NCBI RefSeq assembly: GCF_021991925.1
Contig: NZ_RXZI01000005.1
Span: 124,001 to 188,000, forward strand
Reading direction: 5' to 3'
Length of the DNA: 64,000 nt
Source of the DNA: Sutcliffiella horikoshii
GTDB taxonomy: Bacteria > Bacillota > Bacilli > Bacillales > Bacillaceae_I
Shown here piece by piece: positions 27,012 to 36,330 of this stretch (the stretch's first letter is position 1; every line of letters begins with the position of its first letter). Below the pieces are notes generated by a model. The model saw only the letters and a list, made by a program, of their open reading frames with translations. It did not search any database and was not told where the DNA came from. A program made the translations under genes and the position numbers.

Positions 27012-29063
27012 ATGCAGACGGTATTAGTAGTTGGCGCTGGTAAAGGTGGCTCTGCGATTTTAAAAATGTTAACGCATTCAGGAATGTTCAATCTCCTTGC
27101 TGTGGTCGATGTAAACCAAGCTGCACCTGGGTTGTCGTTAGCAAAAGAAATGGGGATAAAGATAGGGTCCGACTGGAAGGAATTCCTTTCTGAGAAAATC
27201 GATATCATTATTGAAGCTACAGGCTCTGATGAAGTTTTTCGAGAAATTCGAGATGCGAAGAATAAGAAAACGGTTCTTGTACCTGGAACGGTAGCTCATA
27301 TTACCGCTACTTTGGTGGAAGAAAAAGAAGAATTGATCGCGAAAATGAAATATGAATCCCATAAGAGAGATCTCATCTTTAATCTATTGCATGATGGATT
27401 GATGGTTGTTGATCAAACAGGGAAGGTAATCATCTATAACAAAAGTGCAGAGAAAATTGTGGGAATAAAAAAAGCGCATATGTTGGGTCAGCATATACTT
27501 GAAAATATTCCGACTAGTCGTTTGCAAGAAGTGATACATACACAAAAGGTAGAAAAAAATAAAGAAATGTTGCTTGAAAACGGCAAGAAGATCATTACCA
27601 CCAGATCTCCTTTAATTGATGAGGATGGGATGGTCATCGGAGCATTTGCGGTTTTTAAGGATATAACAGAAGTCATGAATCTTGCAGAGGAAGTTACCAA
27701 CCTGAAAGGCATTCAGACGATGCTAGAAGCGATCATACAATCTTCGGATGAAGCTATATCGGTAGTGGATGAATTTGGTCGAGGGTTAATGATAAACCCT
27801 GCTTACTCTAGACTGACTGGACTAGAAGAAGGACAGGTCATAGGAAAACCTGCGACGGCCGATATTTCCGAAGGGGAAAGTATGCATATGAAGGTGCTTG
27901 AAACAAGGCGAGCCGTCCGAGGGGTGAACCTAAAGGTAGGTCCTTCGAAGAAAGAAGTAATTGTTAATGTAGCACCAATCATAGTGGATGGAAAGCTTAA
28001 GGGGAGTGTAGGTGTCATCCATGATGTCTCTGAAATCCAAACGCTGACAACTGAGCTTGACCGGGCGAGACAGATTATAAGAACGCTTGAAGCTAAATAT
28101 TCATTTGAAGATATCATTGGATCTTCTGAAGAAATGGGGCTAGCAATCGAGCAGGCAAAGCTTGGGGCAAAGACTCCAGCGACGGTTCTTTTGCGAGGGG
28201 AGTCGGGAACAGGGAAAGAATTGTTTGCGCATGCCATTCATAATGCGAGTAATCGGAAATATAACAAATTCATTCGTGTGAATTGTGCTGCCTTATCTGA
28301 GTCGTTACTGGAAAGTGAGTTGTTTGGATATGAGGAGGGTGCATTTTCCGGTGCAAAGCGTGGCGGTAAGAAGGGGCTTTTTGAAGAGGCGAACAACGGC
28401 AGTATTTTCCTTGATGAAATTGGGGAATTGTCGGCCAACACACAAGCAAAACTATTAAGGGTATTACAAGAAAATGAGATTATCCGTGTGGGTGGCACTA
28501 AGTCCATATCGATAAATGTCCGGGTCATCGCAGCAACGAATGTCAACCTTGAAAAGGGAATTGCGAATGGTTCATTTCGGGAGGATCTTTATTACAGGTT
28601 GAATAGGATGCCGATCCATATTCCCCCGCTTCGGAAAAGAAAAGAAGATATTGAAGCGTTGAGTGAACATCTCATCCGAAAAATCAATCAAGATTATGGA
28701 AGAAATGTAGAAGGACTAACCCCAAGAGCCATCAATCATCTTGCAGCATATGATTGGCCTGGGAATGTGAGGGAGCTTGAGAATGTACTGGGACGGGCAA
28801 TCATTTTCATGAAATTTAATGAAGTGTTTATTGATACAGAACATATCCCTCCGCTTGCAACAAGTGGGGATAAAGTTTCCCAAGATTCTACAGAAGCTGT
28901 TGCAAGTGATTATACCCTCGCGGAAATGCTTGAAGGTTATGAGGCGAAAATAATTCAGAAGACCTTGAAGAAGAATAAAGGAAACAAAACGAGAACTGCC
29001 AAAGAACTCGGGGTTTCTATTCGAAATCTTTATTATAAAATGGAGAAGTTTTCGATTGAATAA
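27012..29063 (+). CDS. bkdR: BkdR, sigma-54-dependent activator of the bkd operon
   Basis: An enhancer-binding activator for the sigma-54 promoter just downstream. The 683-residue protein starts with a dinucleotide-binding segment ([17 protein letters not shown]), has two PAS domains (about 120-230 and 245-355), a sigma-54 AAA+ domain with Walker A GESGTGKE (396-403) and [10 protein letters not shown] (the sigma-54-contacting GAFTGA loop with S for T), and a Fis-type helix-turn-helix at the end ([20 protein letters not shown]). The ATG at 27012 follows GAGGGG; a longer frame upstream lacks family sequence. It is monocistronic and faces the operon it controls. Confidence 0.93.
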   Translation: MQTVLVVGAGKGGSAILKMLTHSGMFNLLAVVDVNQAAPGLSLAKEMGIKIGSDWKEFLSEKIDIIIEATGSDEVFREIRDAKNKKTVLVPGTVAHITATLVEEKEELIAKMKYESHKRDLIFNLLHDGLMVVDQTGKVIIYNKSAEKIVGIKKAHMLGQHILENIPTSRLQEVIHTQKVEKNKEMLLENGKKIITTRSPLIDEDGMVIGAFAVFKDITEVMNLAEEVTNLKGIQTMLEAIIQSSDEAISVVDEFGRGLMINPAYSRLTGLEEGQVIGKPATADISEGESMHMKVLETRRAVRGVNLKVGPSKKEVIVNVAPIIVDGKLKGSVGVIHDVSEIQTLTTELDRARQIIRTLEAKYSFEDIIGSSEEMGLAIEQAKLGAKTPATVLLRGESGTGKELFAHAIHNASNRKYNKFIRVNCAALSESLLESELFGYEEGAFSGAKRGGKKGLFEEANNGSIFLDEIGELSANTQAKLLRVLQENEIIRVGGTKSISINVRVIAATNVNLEKGIANGSFREDLYYRLNRMPIHIPPLRKRKEDIEALSEHLIRKINQDYGRNVEGLTPRAINHLAAYDWPGNVRELENVLGRAIIFMKFNEVFIDTEHIPPLATSGDKVSQDSTEAVASDYTLAEMLEGYEAKIIQKTLKKNKGNKTRTAKELGVSIRNLYYKMEKFSIE

Positions 29064-29070
29064 TATTGCC

Positions 29071-29134
29071 TGCAAATAATTGCATGGTATGAAATGATTT
29101 GCAGATTCATTCATTTGTAAATAAAGCGTTTTCA
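29071..29134. promoter_or_regulatory. Probable BkdR enhancer and possible cre site
   Basis: TGCAAATAATTGCA (29071-29084) is a 5-4-5 palindrome. Related half-sites TTTGCA (29098) and TTTGTAAA (29114) follow, all 60-75 bp upstream of the -24/-12 promoter, the usual place for an activator site. AATAAAGCGTTTTCA (29120-29134) matches the cre consensus at 13 of 15. Assignments are inferred from position. Confidence 0.55.
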
Positions 29135-29145
29135 ATAAAATGAAG

Positions 29146-29162
29146 TTGGCACGCTTCTTGCA
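29146..29162 (+). promoter_or_regulatory. sigma-54 (-24/-12) promoter of the bkd operon
   Basis: TTGGCAC-5 bp-TTGCA matches the sigma-L/sigma-54 consensus TGGCAC-N5-TTGCW exactly. It lies 38 bp before ptb, downstream of bkdR, as in B. subtilis. Confidence 0.95.
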
Positions 29163-29199
29163 TAAGTAATATTGGAGTAGAAAGGAAGGGTTGAGAATT

Positions 29200-30099
29200 A
29201 TGAAACTAGAGGAACTTATCACCAAAGCAACCCAGCTCACCTCAAAGGTGGTAGCGATTGCAGCTGCGGAAGATGAAGAAGTGATCGAAGCAGTTTCTCA
29301 CGCCTTAAACAAACAGTTGGCTTCATTTATATTGTTTGGGAATGAGGATAAAATAATTGCATTACTGAAGGAACACAATATCGATCCATCACATCAAGCG
29401 TTGGATATAGTAGCAGCTGAAGGTGCAAAGAAAGCTTCAGAACTTGCAGTGAAAGCTGTATCAAGCGGGAAAGCGGACGTCTTGATGAAAGGGAATGTAC
29501 CGACCGCAGCCATACTGAAAGAAGTATTGAATAAGGAATACGGTCTGCGTACTGGAAATGTCCTTTCCCATGTGGCGGCATTTGAGGTGCCAGGCTACGA
29601 CCAACTTATATTTGTGACGGATGCAGCAATGAATGTGGATCCAGATCTTAATCAAAAGGTTCAAATCGTACAAAACTCCGTACAGGTGGCAAGAGCATTA
29701 GGTATTGATCAGCCGAAAGTTGCGCCTTTAGCAGCAGTAGAAGTAGTAAACCCTGCCATGCAAGCAACTGTTGATGCAGCCTTACTTACACAAATGAATA
29801 ATAGAGGACAAATCAAAAACTGTATCGTCGATGGGCCATTAGCGCTGGATAATGCCATTTCAGCACTTGCAGCAGAGCATAAAGGAATCAAAAGTGAAGT
29901 GGCAGGACAAGCGGACATCCTGTTTGTACCAACCATTGAAGTTGGGAATGTCCTATATAAATCATTGATATATTTTGCAAAAGCAAAAGTCGGCGCAATC
30001 ATCGCCGGCGCTAAAGCACCAATTGTGTTAACATCCAGAGCCGATTCAGCTGAGAGTAAATTAAACTCCTTGGCACTAGCGGTTTGCTCTGTTAAATAA
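29200..30099 (+). CDS. ptb: Phosphate butyryltransferase
   Basis: Ptb converts branched-chain acyl-CoA (or butyryl-CoA) and phosphate to acyl phosphate, which Buk then uses to make ATP. The ATG at 29200 follows GGAAGGG and yields 299 residues, as in B. subtilis; an upstream TTG is too close to the ribosome site. The conserved DVLMKGNVPTAAILKEVLN (about residue 87) and FVTDAAMNVDP (about 143) identify the PTA/PTB family. First gene of the bkd operon. Confidence 0.95.
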   Translation: MKLEELITKATQLTSKVVAIAAAEDEEVIEAVSHALNKQLASFILFGNEDKIIALLKEHNIDPSHQALDIVAAEGAKKASELAVKAVSSGKADVLMKGNVPTAAILKEVLNKEYGLRTGNVLSHVAAFEVPGYDQLIFVTDAAMNVDPDLNQKVQIVQNSVQVARALGIDQPKVAPLAAVEVVNPAMQATVDAALLTQMNNRGQIKNCIVDGPLALDNAISALAAEHKGIKSEVAGQADILFVPTIEVGNVLYKSLIYFAKAKVGAIIAGAKAPIVLTSRADSAESKLNSLALAVCSVK

Positions 30100-30131
30100 A
30101 CACTCTGTCAGTAGCTAAGATTCATTAAATT

Positions 30132-30274
30132 TAGCTGGTGATTGGAGCACGGGGCGTAGACTCCAGAGGAAGGTAGCGCTTAGTGGAGACCCCGCAGGCT
30201 TGCCGAGGAGGCTCCACAAGCGCCCCGCGGAAAGCGAAGCCATGTGCGGAAATCACCAACAGTATACAACAGAG
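30132..30274 (+). repeat. GC-rich palindromic interspersed element, copy 2
   Basis: Between ptb and bcd, within the operon. It opens with TAGCTGGTGATTGGAGC and ends with AATCACCAACAG and AACAGAG. The shared blocks GTAGACTCC, GAGACCCCGCAGGCTTGCC, GAGGAGGCTC and CCGCGGAAAGCGAAGCC are intact. The inner arms GTGGAG/CTCCAC differ from those of copy 1 (CTTGAG/CTCAAG) on both sides, so pairing is preserved. Confidence 0.88.
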
Positions 30275-30319
30275 ACCATCACATTAAAATTATTTACTAT
30301 CTTGGGGAGGAATTTTATC

Positions 30320-31423
30320 ATGGAAATTTTCAAATATATGGAGACTTACGACTACGAGCAATTGGTGATCTGCCAAGACAAACAATCCGGACTAAAAGCA
30401 ATCATCGCCATTCACGATACAACACTTGGGCCAGCACTTGGTGGAACACGCATGTGGACATACGCAAACGAAGGTGCAGCAATTGAAGATGCACTTCGCC
30501 TAGCAAAAGGGATGACATACAAAAACGCTGCAGCTGGATTAAATCTTGGCGGCGGTAAAACAGTTATCATCGGTGACCCACGCACAGACAAAAACGAAGA
30601 AATGTTCCGCGCTTTCGGCCGTTACATTCAAGGATTAAACGGACGCTACATCACAGCAGAAGATGTTGGAACAACTGTTGCTGACATGGACTTGATCTAT
30701 GAAGAAACAGACTATGTAACAGGTGTATCTCCTGCATTCGGTTCTTCCGGTAACCCATCTCCTGTAACAGCATTTGGTGTATACCGCGGAATGAAAGCTG
30801 CAGCGAAAGAAGCATTCGGAACTGATTCATTAGAAGGTAAAGTGGTAGCAGTTCAAGGTGTAGGAAATGTGGCATTCAACCTTTGCCGTCATCTGCACGA
30901 AGAAGGTGCACAACTAATCGTAACGGATATCAATAAAGAGGCGGTTAACAGAGCAGTAGAAGAGTTTGGTGCAAAAGCTGTAGACATCAACGACATCTAC
31001 AGTGTTGATTGTGACATTTATGCACCATGTGCTCTTGGTGCGACGATCAACGACGAGACAATTCCACAATTAAAAGCAAGAGTAATCGCTGGTGCAGCAA
31101 ACAACCAATTGCTTGATACGAAACACGGGGATATCATCCATGAAATGGGCATCGTGTACGCCCCTGACTATGTAATCAATGCTGGTGGAGTTATCAACGT
31201 TGCAGATGAGCTATACGGTTATAACCGTGAGCGTGCAATGAAAAAAGTAGAAGGAATCTACGACAACATCGAGAGAGTTATTGAAATTGCAAAACGTGAC
31301 GGCATCCCAACTTACCGCGCAGCAGATCGCTTAGCTGAAGAGCGCATTGAGCGTATGAAAAATTCCCGTAGTCAATTTTTACAAAACGGACATCATATTT
31401 TAAGCCGTCGTAACGGACGCTAA
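30320..31423 (+). CDS. bcd: Leucine dehydrogenase (branched-chain)
   Basis: Bcd oxidatively deaminates Leu, Ile and Val with NAD+ to the 2-keto acids that the BkdAA-AB-B-LpdV complex decarboxylates. From the ATG after GGGGAGGAA it has 367 residues (B. subtilis about 364). [12 protein letters not shown] (about 77) is the Glu/Leu/Phe/Val dehydrogenase active-site signature with its catalytic Lys. [13 protein letters not shown] (about 182) is the NAD-binding glycine motif. An open frame runs back through the repeat element but is not coding. Confidence 0.96.
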   Translation: MEIFKYMETYDYEQLVICQDKQSGLKAIIAIHDTTLGPALGGTRMWTYANEGAAIEDALRLAKGMTYKNAAAGLNLGGGKTVIIGDPRTDKNEEMFRAFGRYIQGLNGRYITAEDVGTTVADMDLIYEETDYVTGVSPAFGSSGNPSPVTAFGVYRGMKAAAKEAFGTDSLEGKVVAVQGVGNVAFNLCRHLHEEGAQLIVTDINKEAVNRAVEEFGAKAVDINDIYSVDCDIYAPCALGATINDETIPQLKARVIAGAANNQLLDTKHGDIIHEMGIVYAPDYVINAGGVINVADELYGYNRERAMKKVEGIYDNIERVIEIAKRDGIPTYRAADRLAEERIERMKNSRSQFLQNGHHILSRRNGR

Positions 31424-31450
31424 TATAGAAAATATAAGTATCTCAGAAGG

Positions 31451-31486
31451 GGCAAACGAAGTGAACGTATCATTCACTCGTTTGCC
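31451..31486 (+). other. Intercistronic hairpin between bcd and buk
   Basis: GGCAAACGAAGTGAA pairs with TTCACTCGTTTGCC (one bulged A), loop of 7 nt. No T-run follows, so it is more likely an mRNA processing or stability element, or attenuator, than a full terminator. Confidence 0.6.
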
Positions 31487-31512
31487 GTCCGTCTGAAATG
31501 GAGGTTTCAACA

Positions 31513-32625
31513 GTGTTAGAAAAGGAATATCGCATACTTGTCATCAATCCAGGATCCACATCAACGAAAATCGGCGTATTTGATAATGAACGCTCTGTTT
31601 TTGAGAAAACTTTACGTCACGATAGCGAAACGATTAATTCCTTTGCAAGTATTTATGATCAATATGAATTTAGAAAAACGACCATTCTTGAAACATTGGA
31701 CCAAGAAGGTATCAATATATCGAAGCTTAGTGCAGTATGTGGGCGTGGTGGACTTTTACGCCCAATCGAAGGTGGGACATACTCCGTTAATAAAGAAATG
31801 TTACATGACTTAAAGATTGGATTTGCAGGGCAACATGCATCCAACCTTGGTGGAATCATCGCTTATGAGATTGCGACAGGATTAAATATTCCATCCTTTA
31901 TCGTCGATCCTGTGGTAGTGGATGAGCTTTCCGACATTGCCCGTATCACAGGTTTCTCCTTGATTGAGCGAAAAAGCATCTTTCATGCACTGAACCAAAA
32001 AGCAGTGGCGCGCAGAGTAGCCAAAGACCTTGGGAAAAAGTATGAAGATTTAAATCTGATCGTCACCCATATGGGCGGGGGAATCACCGTCGGTACACAC
32101 GTTGGAGGAAGAGTTGTCGATGTGAACAATGGACTTCATGGAGACGGCCCGTTCAGTCCAGAGCGTGCTGGAACGGTACCGGCCGGTGACCTTGTATCAC
32201 TTTGCTTCTCAGGTGATTATTACCGTGATGAAATTATGAAAAAACTAGTAGGACAGGGCGGACTTGTTGGATACCTTGGAACAAACGATGCCGTAAAAGT
32301 GGAACAGATGATAGAAGCGGGCGATGGGAATGCTGCTCTAGTATATGATGCGATGGCCTATCAGGTTGCCAAAGAAATCGGTTCAGCAAGTGCAGTGCTT
32401 GCGGGTAAAGTGGATGCGATCATTTTGACTGGTGGACTTGCCTATGGAAAAGGTTTTGTTAAACAGATCTCCGAACGAATCAGCTGGATTGCAGATGTTA
32501 TCGTACAACCAGGCGAAAACGAATTGCAAGCTCTAACAGAAGGTGCACTACGCGTATTGCGTGGTGAAGAACAAGCAAAAGAATACCCAGGTACGGTTGT
32601 AGACACAAAAGTAGTACAGAGCTAG
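31513..32625 (+). CDS. buk: Butyrate kinase
   Basis: Buk makes ATP from butyryl- or branched-chain acyl phosphate produced by Ptb. The sequence [16 protein letters not shown] near the start and [20 protein letters not shown] (about 180) are the acetate/butyrate kinase signatures. I chose GTG at 31513 because the in-frame ATG at 31498 begins inside the Shine-Dalgarno ATGGAGGT; GTG lies 7 nt beyond it. This yields 370 residues, the usual size. Confidence 0.95.
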   Translation: MLEKEYRILVINPGSTSTKIGVFDNERSVFEKTLRHDSETINSFASIYDQYEFRKTTILETLDQEGINISKLSAVCGRGGLLRPIEGGTYSVNKEMLHDLKIGFAGQHASNLGGIIAYEIATGLNIPSFIVDPVVVDELSDIARITGFSLIERKSIFHALNQKAVARRVAKDLGKKYEDLNLIVTHMGGGITVGTHVGGRVVDVNNGLHGDGPFSPERAGTVPAGDLVSLCFSGDYYRDEIMKKLVGQGGLVGYLGTNDAVKVEQMIEAGDGNAALVYDAMAYQVAKEIGSASAVLAGKVDAIILTGGLAYGKGFVKQISERISWIADVIVQPGENELQALTEGALRVLRGEEQAKEYPGTVVDTKVVQS

Positions 32626-32641
32626 AAGGGAGCAAGGAATA

Positions 32642-34066
32642 ATGGCACAAGAATATGATTTAGTCATCCTAGGTGGCGGAACAGGCGGGTATGTCGCGGC
32701 TATACGTGCATCTCAACTTGGCTTAAAAACAGCAGTAGTAGAAAAGAAAAAAATCGGTGGAACATGCCTGCATGCAGGGTGTATTCCAAGTAAAGCATTA
32801 CTTCGCAGTGCAGAGGTATTTGCGCAAACGAAGAATAGTGAAGAGTTCGGTGTTATCTCTGGTGAAGTGAAATTGGACTTCTTCAAAGTGCAAGAACGTA
32901 AACAAAAAATCATCGATCAACTACATGGTGGCGTACAGCATTTGATGAAGCAAGGGAAAATTGATGTATTTTACGGAACAGGTCGCATCCTAGGACCTTC
33001 CATTTTCTCACCAATGCCTGGCACCATTTCCGTTGAGTTCGAAAACGGTGATGAAAATGAAATGTTAATCCCCAAAAACGTGATCGTAGCCACAGGTTCC
33101 CGTCCTCGTTCCCTACCTGGACTTGAAATCGATGGCAATCAGGTGATGACTTCTGATGAAGCATTAGCGTTAGAAGAACTTCCGAAATCCATCATCATCG
33201 TTGGTGGCGGGGTTATCGGTATTGAGTGGGCGTCCATGCTAGATGATTTTGGTGTGGAAGTAACGGTACTTGAGTATGCAGATCGCGTATTGCCAACAGA
33301 AGACAAAGAAGTTTCCAAAGAAATGCAGCGTCTATTGAAAAAGCGCGGCATCAAAGTAGTAACAAGTGCGAAGGTTCTTCCAGAAACACTGGAAAAAGCA
33401 GACGGATCTGTAACCATCAAAGCCGAGCATAAAGGAGAAGAGAAATCCTTCACTGCAGAAAAGATGCTGGTATCCGTTGGTCGTCAAGCTAATGTAGAAG
33501 GCATTGGCCTTGAAAATACAGACATCCAAGTGGAAAAAGGATTCATCAAAACGAATGACCATTTCCAAACGAAAGAATCTCACATTTACGCTATCGGAGA
33601 TGTTATCGGTGGTCTGCAACTGGCACATGTTGCTTCCCATGAAGGAATTGTGGCAGTAGAGCATATGGCAAACGAAAATCCTGCACCAATCGACTATTCG
33701 ATGATCTCAAAATGCGTATACTCTAGCCCTGAAGTGGCGTCCGTTGGTTATACGGAAGAAGAAGCAAAAGAAAAAGGCTTTGAAGTAAAAACAGGTAAGT
33801 TCTCTTTCCGTGCAATTGGAAAAGCACTTGTTTACGGGGAGTCTGACGGCTTTGTGAAACTGGTAGTAAACAAAGAAAACGACGATATACTTGGTGTTCA
33901 CATGATCGGTCCACATGTTACCGATATGATTTCTGAAGCAGGTCTTGCAAGAGTTCTTGATGCAACACCATGGGAAATCGGCCACACCATCCACCCACAT
34001 CCATCCCTTTCCGAAGCAATCGGCGAAGCGGCCCTAGCGGTAGATGGGAAAGCGATACATTCTTAA
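32642..34066 (+). CDS. lpdV: Dihydrolipoamide dehydrogenase, E3 of the branched-chain complex
   Basis: The FAD enzyme that reoxidises the lipoyl groups of BkdB and transfers electrons to NAD+. The 474 residues include the N-terminal FAD loop ILGGGTGGYVAA, the redox disulfide GGTCLHAGCIPSK (about 41-53), the NAD loop VGGGVIGIEWASML (about 183), and the C-terminal HPHPSLSEAIGEA with the catalytic His-Glu pair. Its place between buk and bkdAA marks it as the E3 dedicated to this complex. Confidence 0.96.
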   Translation: MAQEYDLVILGGGTGGYVAAIRASQLGLKTAVVEKKKIGGTCLHAGCIPSKALLRSAEVFAQTKNSEEFGVISGEVKLDFFKVQERKQKIIDQLHGGVQHLMKQGKIDVFYGTGRILGPSIFSPMPGTISVEFENGDENEMLIPKNVIVATGSRPRSLPGLEIDGNQVMTSDEALALEELPKSIIIVGGGVIGIEWASMLDDFGVEVTVLEYADRVLPTEDKEVSKEMQRLLKKRGIKVVTSAKVLPETLEKADGSVTIKAEHKGEEKSFTAEKMLVSVGRQANVEGIGLENTDIQVEKGFIKTNDHFQTKESHIYAIGDVIGGLQLAHVASHEGIVAVEHMANENPAPIDYSMISKCVYSSPEVASVGYTEEEAKEKGFEVKTGKFSFRAIGKALVYGESDGFVKLVVNKENDDILGVHMIGPHVTDMISEAGLARVLDATPWEIGHTIHPHPSLSEAIGEAALAVDGKAIHS

Positions 34067-34075
34067 AACTAGAAA

Positions 34076-34094
34076 TGGGAGCTACCCGCTCCCA
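34076..34094 (+). other. Intercistronic hairpin between lpdV and bkdAA
   Basis: A perfect 7-bp stem TGGGAGC/GCTCCCA with a 5-nt loop, 10 nt after the lpdV stop and without a T-run. It may protect or process the operon mRNA. Confidence 0.5.
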
Positions 34095-34121
34095 ACTCTC
34101 TACATATAGGAGGTAAATATA

Positions 34122-35114
34122 ATGGCAGAAAATCGTCACGAAGCTCTTGGGCTTACAGATGAAAATGTACTAGAAATGTTTGAAACAATGTTAATGGCGC
34201 GCCGTATTGACGAGCGCATGTGGTTACTGAACCGCGCAGGGAAAATCCCATTCGTAATCTCTTGCCAAGGTCAAGAAGCAGCTCAAGTAGGAGCGGCATT
34301 CGCTTTAGACCGTGAAAAAGACTATGTATTACCATACTACCGTGACATGGGTGTCGTTCTTACATTCGGCATGACAGCCACGGAATTGATGCTTTCCGGT
34401 TTCGCAAAAGCGGAAGATCCAAACTCAGGCGGACGTCAAATGCCTGGTCACTTCGGTCAAAAGAAAAACAGAATCGTAACCGGTTCTTCACCAGTAACAA
34501 CACAAGTTCCACACGCAGTAGGAGTGGCACTTGGTGGCCGTTTAGAAGGAAAAGACCTTTGTACGTTTGTAACGTTTGGTGAAGGTTCCTCCAACCAAGG
34601 GGACTTTCATGAAGGTGCTAACTATGCAGCAGTTCACAAGCTACCAGTTATCTTCATGTGCGAAAACAACAAATACGCAATATCCGTTCCTTACGAAAAG
34701 CAAGTGGCATGTGAGAAAATCTCTGACCGTGCAATCGGATACGGAATGCCTGGTATTACAGTTGACGGAAACGACCCGCTTGAAGTTTATGCAGCAGTGA
34801 AAGAAGCGGCAGATCGCGGGCGACGTGGAGATGGTCCTACACTTGTAGAAGCAATTTCCTACCGTTTGACTCCTCACTCCAGTGACGATGATGACCGCGC
34901 ATATCGTGAGCGTGACGAAGTGGATGCAGCTAAAGCGAAAGATCCGATCATCAGTTTTGCAGCTTACTTAAAAGAAGTTGGCGTTCTAACAGATGAAAAA
35001 GAGAAAGAAATCAATGACAAAATTGCAAAAGAAGTAAACGACGCTACAGAATATGCAGAAAATGCTCCATATGCAGATGCTGAATCCGCAATGAAGCATG
35101 TCTACGCAGAGTAA
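34122..35114 (+). CDS. bkdAA: Branched-chain 2-oxoacid dehydrogenase E1 alpha
   Basis: The thiamine-diphosphate E1 alpha subunit, which with BkdAB decarboxylates the 2-keto acids from Leu, Ile and Val. The products prime branched-chain fatty acid synthesis as well as catabolism. At 330 residues it has the ThDP-binding segment FGEGSSNQGDFHEGANYAAV (about 151-170) and CENNKYAISVPYEKQ. AGGAGG precedes the ATG, and bkdAB follows after 12 nt. Confidence 0.96.
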   Translation: MAENRHEALGLTDENVLEMFETMLMARRIDERMWLLNRAGKIPFVISCQGQEAAQVGAAFALDREKDYVLPYYRDMGVVLTFGMTATELMLSGFAKAEDPNSGGRQMPGHFGQKKNRIVTGSSPVTTQVPHAVGVALGGRLEGKDLCTFVTFGEGSSNQGDFHEGANYAAVHKLPVIFMCENNKYAISVPYEKQVACEKISDRAIGYGMPGITVDGNDPLEVYAAVKEAADRGRRGDGPTLVEAISYRLTPHSSDDDDRAYRERDEVDAAKAKDPIISFAAYLKEVGVLTDEKEKEINDKIAKEVNDATEYAENAPYADAESAMKHVYAE

Positions 35115-35126
35115 GGGGGAACCATC

Positions 35127-36110
35127 ATGGCAGTTATTTCTTATATAGATGCAGTAACAATGGCAATCCGTGAAGAGATGGAACGTGATTCTAAAGTATT
35201 TGTTCTTGGAGAAGACGTAGGAAGAAAGGGTGGAGTATTTAAAGCCACTACTGGCCTTTACGACCAATTTGGGGAAGATAAAGTCATCGACACACCTCTA
35301 GCGGAATCCGCAATCGCTGGTGTGGCAATCGGTGCGGCAATGTACGGCATGCGTCCAATTGCAGAAATGCAGTTCGCTGATTTTATCATGCCTGCAGTAA
35401 ACCAAATCATTTCAGAAGCGGCTAAAATCCGTTACCGCTCCAACAACGACTGGACTTGTCCACTAGTTGTTCGTGCTCCATACGGTGGGGGAGTTCACGG
35501 TGCACTTTACCACTCTCAATCCGTTGAGGCAGTGTTCGCGAACCAGCCTGGTTTAAAAATTGTTATGCCTTCTACTCCTTATGATGTAAAAGGATTATTA
35601 AAAGCAGCTATCCGTGACGAAGATCCAGTTCTATTCTTCGAGCACAAACGTGCATACCGTCTAATCAAAGGTGAAGTACCAACAGATGATTACGTACTAC
35701 CAATCGGTAAAGCAGATGTAAAACGCGAAGGCGAAGACATTACAGTCATCACGTACGGTCTTTGCGTACACTTTGCACTGCAAGCGGCAGAGCGCCTTGC
35801 ACAAGACGGAATCTCCGCTCACATTCTAGATTTACGTACGGTGTATCCGCTTGATAAAGAAGCAATCATGGAAGCGGCATCTAAAACAGGTAAAGTACTC
35901 CTGCTTACAGAGGATACAAAAGAAGGAAGCATCATGAGTGAAGTGTCTGCAATCATCGCAGAGAACTGCTTATTCGACCTTGATGCACCAATCATGCGCC
36001 TTGCTGGCCCTGACGTACCTGCAATGCCATATGCACCAACTATGGAGAAATACTTCATGGTTAACCCAGACAAAGTAGAAAAAGCGATGCGCGAGCTAGC
36101 TCAGTACTAA
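35127..36110 (+). CDS. bkdAB: Branched-chain 2-oxoacid dehydrogenase E1 beta
   Basis: The E1 beta partner of BkdAA. The 327-residue protein shows the transketolase-type pyrimidine domain (VFVLGEDVGRKGGVFKATTG, about 24; PLAESAIAGVAIGAAMYGMRP, about 55) and a C-terminal transketolase domain. Length is typical. GGGGGA precedes the ATG. The gap to bkdB (220 nt) is filled by a repeat element. Confidence 0.96.
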   Translation: MAVISYIDAVTMAIREEMERDSKVFVLGEDVGRKGGVFKATTGLYDQFGEDKVIDTPLAESAIAGVAIGAAMYGMRPIAEMQFADFIMPAVNQIISEAAKIRYRSNNDWTCPLVVRAPYGGGVHGALYHSQSVEAVFANQPGLKIVMPSTPYDVKGLLKAAIRDEDPVLFFEHKRAYRLIKGEVPTDDYVLPIGKADVKREGEDITVITYGLCVHFALQAAERLAQDGISAHILDLRTVYPLDKEAIMEAASKTGKVLLLTEDTKEGSIMSEVSAIIAENCLFDLDAPIMRLAGPDVPAMPYAPTMEKYFMVNPDKVEKAMRELAQY

Positions 36111-36160
36111 TAGCTGATTTTTAAGTGGAAGAGTGAACGATTGGTAATGTTGATTTTCAT

Positions 36161-36304
36161 GCAGTTGATTGTAGTGAAAGGAGCTTGACTCCTGCGGGAG
36201 GAAGGGACATGGGAGACCCCGAAAGGCGTAGCCTGAGGAGGCTCCCGGATCGCCCGCGGAAAGCAAGCTCTTGGAACGGAAATCAACTGCACAGTTCAAC
36301 AGAG
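36161..36304 (+). repeat. GC-rich palindromic interspersed element, copy 3
   Basis: Between bkdAB and bkdB. Outer arms GCAGTTGATT and AATCAACTGC pair perfectly over 10 bp, and inner GGGAG pairs with CTCCC. The shared blocks GACTCCTGCGGGAGG, GGGAGACCCC, GAGGAGGCTCCC, CGCCCGCGGAAAGC and AACAGAG are present. The 5' boundary differs from the other copies (no TAGCTG). Confidence 0.87.
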
Positions 36305-36330
36305 CCCACTGATTAAAGGAGGTTCTCATC

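Noticed and set aside
30200-30319. N-terminal extension of leucine dehydrogenase
   Set aside because: It reads through the GC-rich repeat; the ATG at 30320 has a strong ribosome site and the family start.
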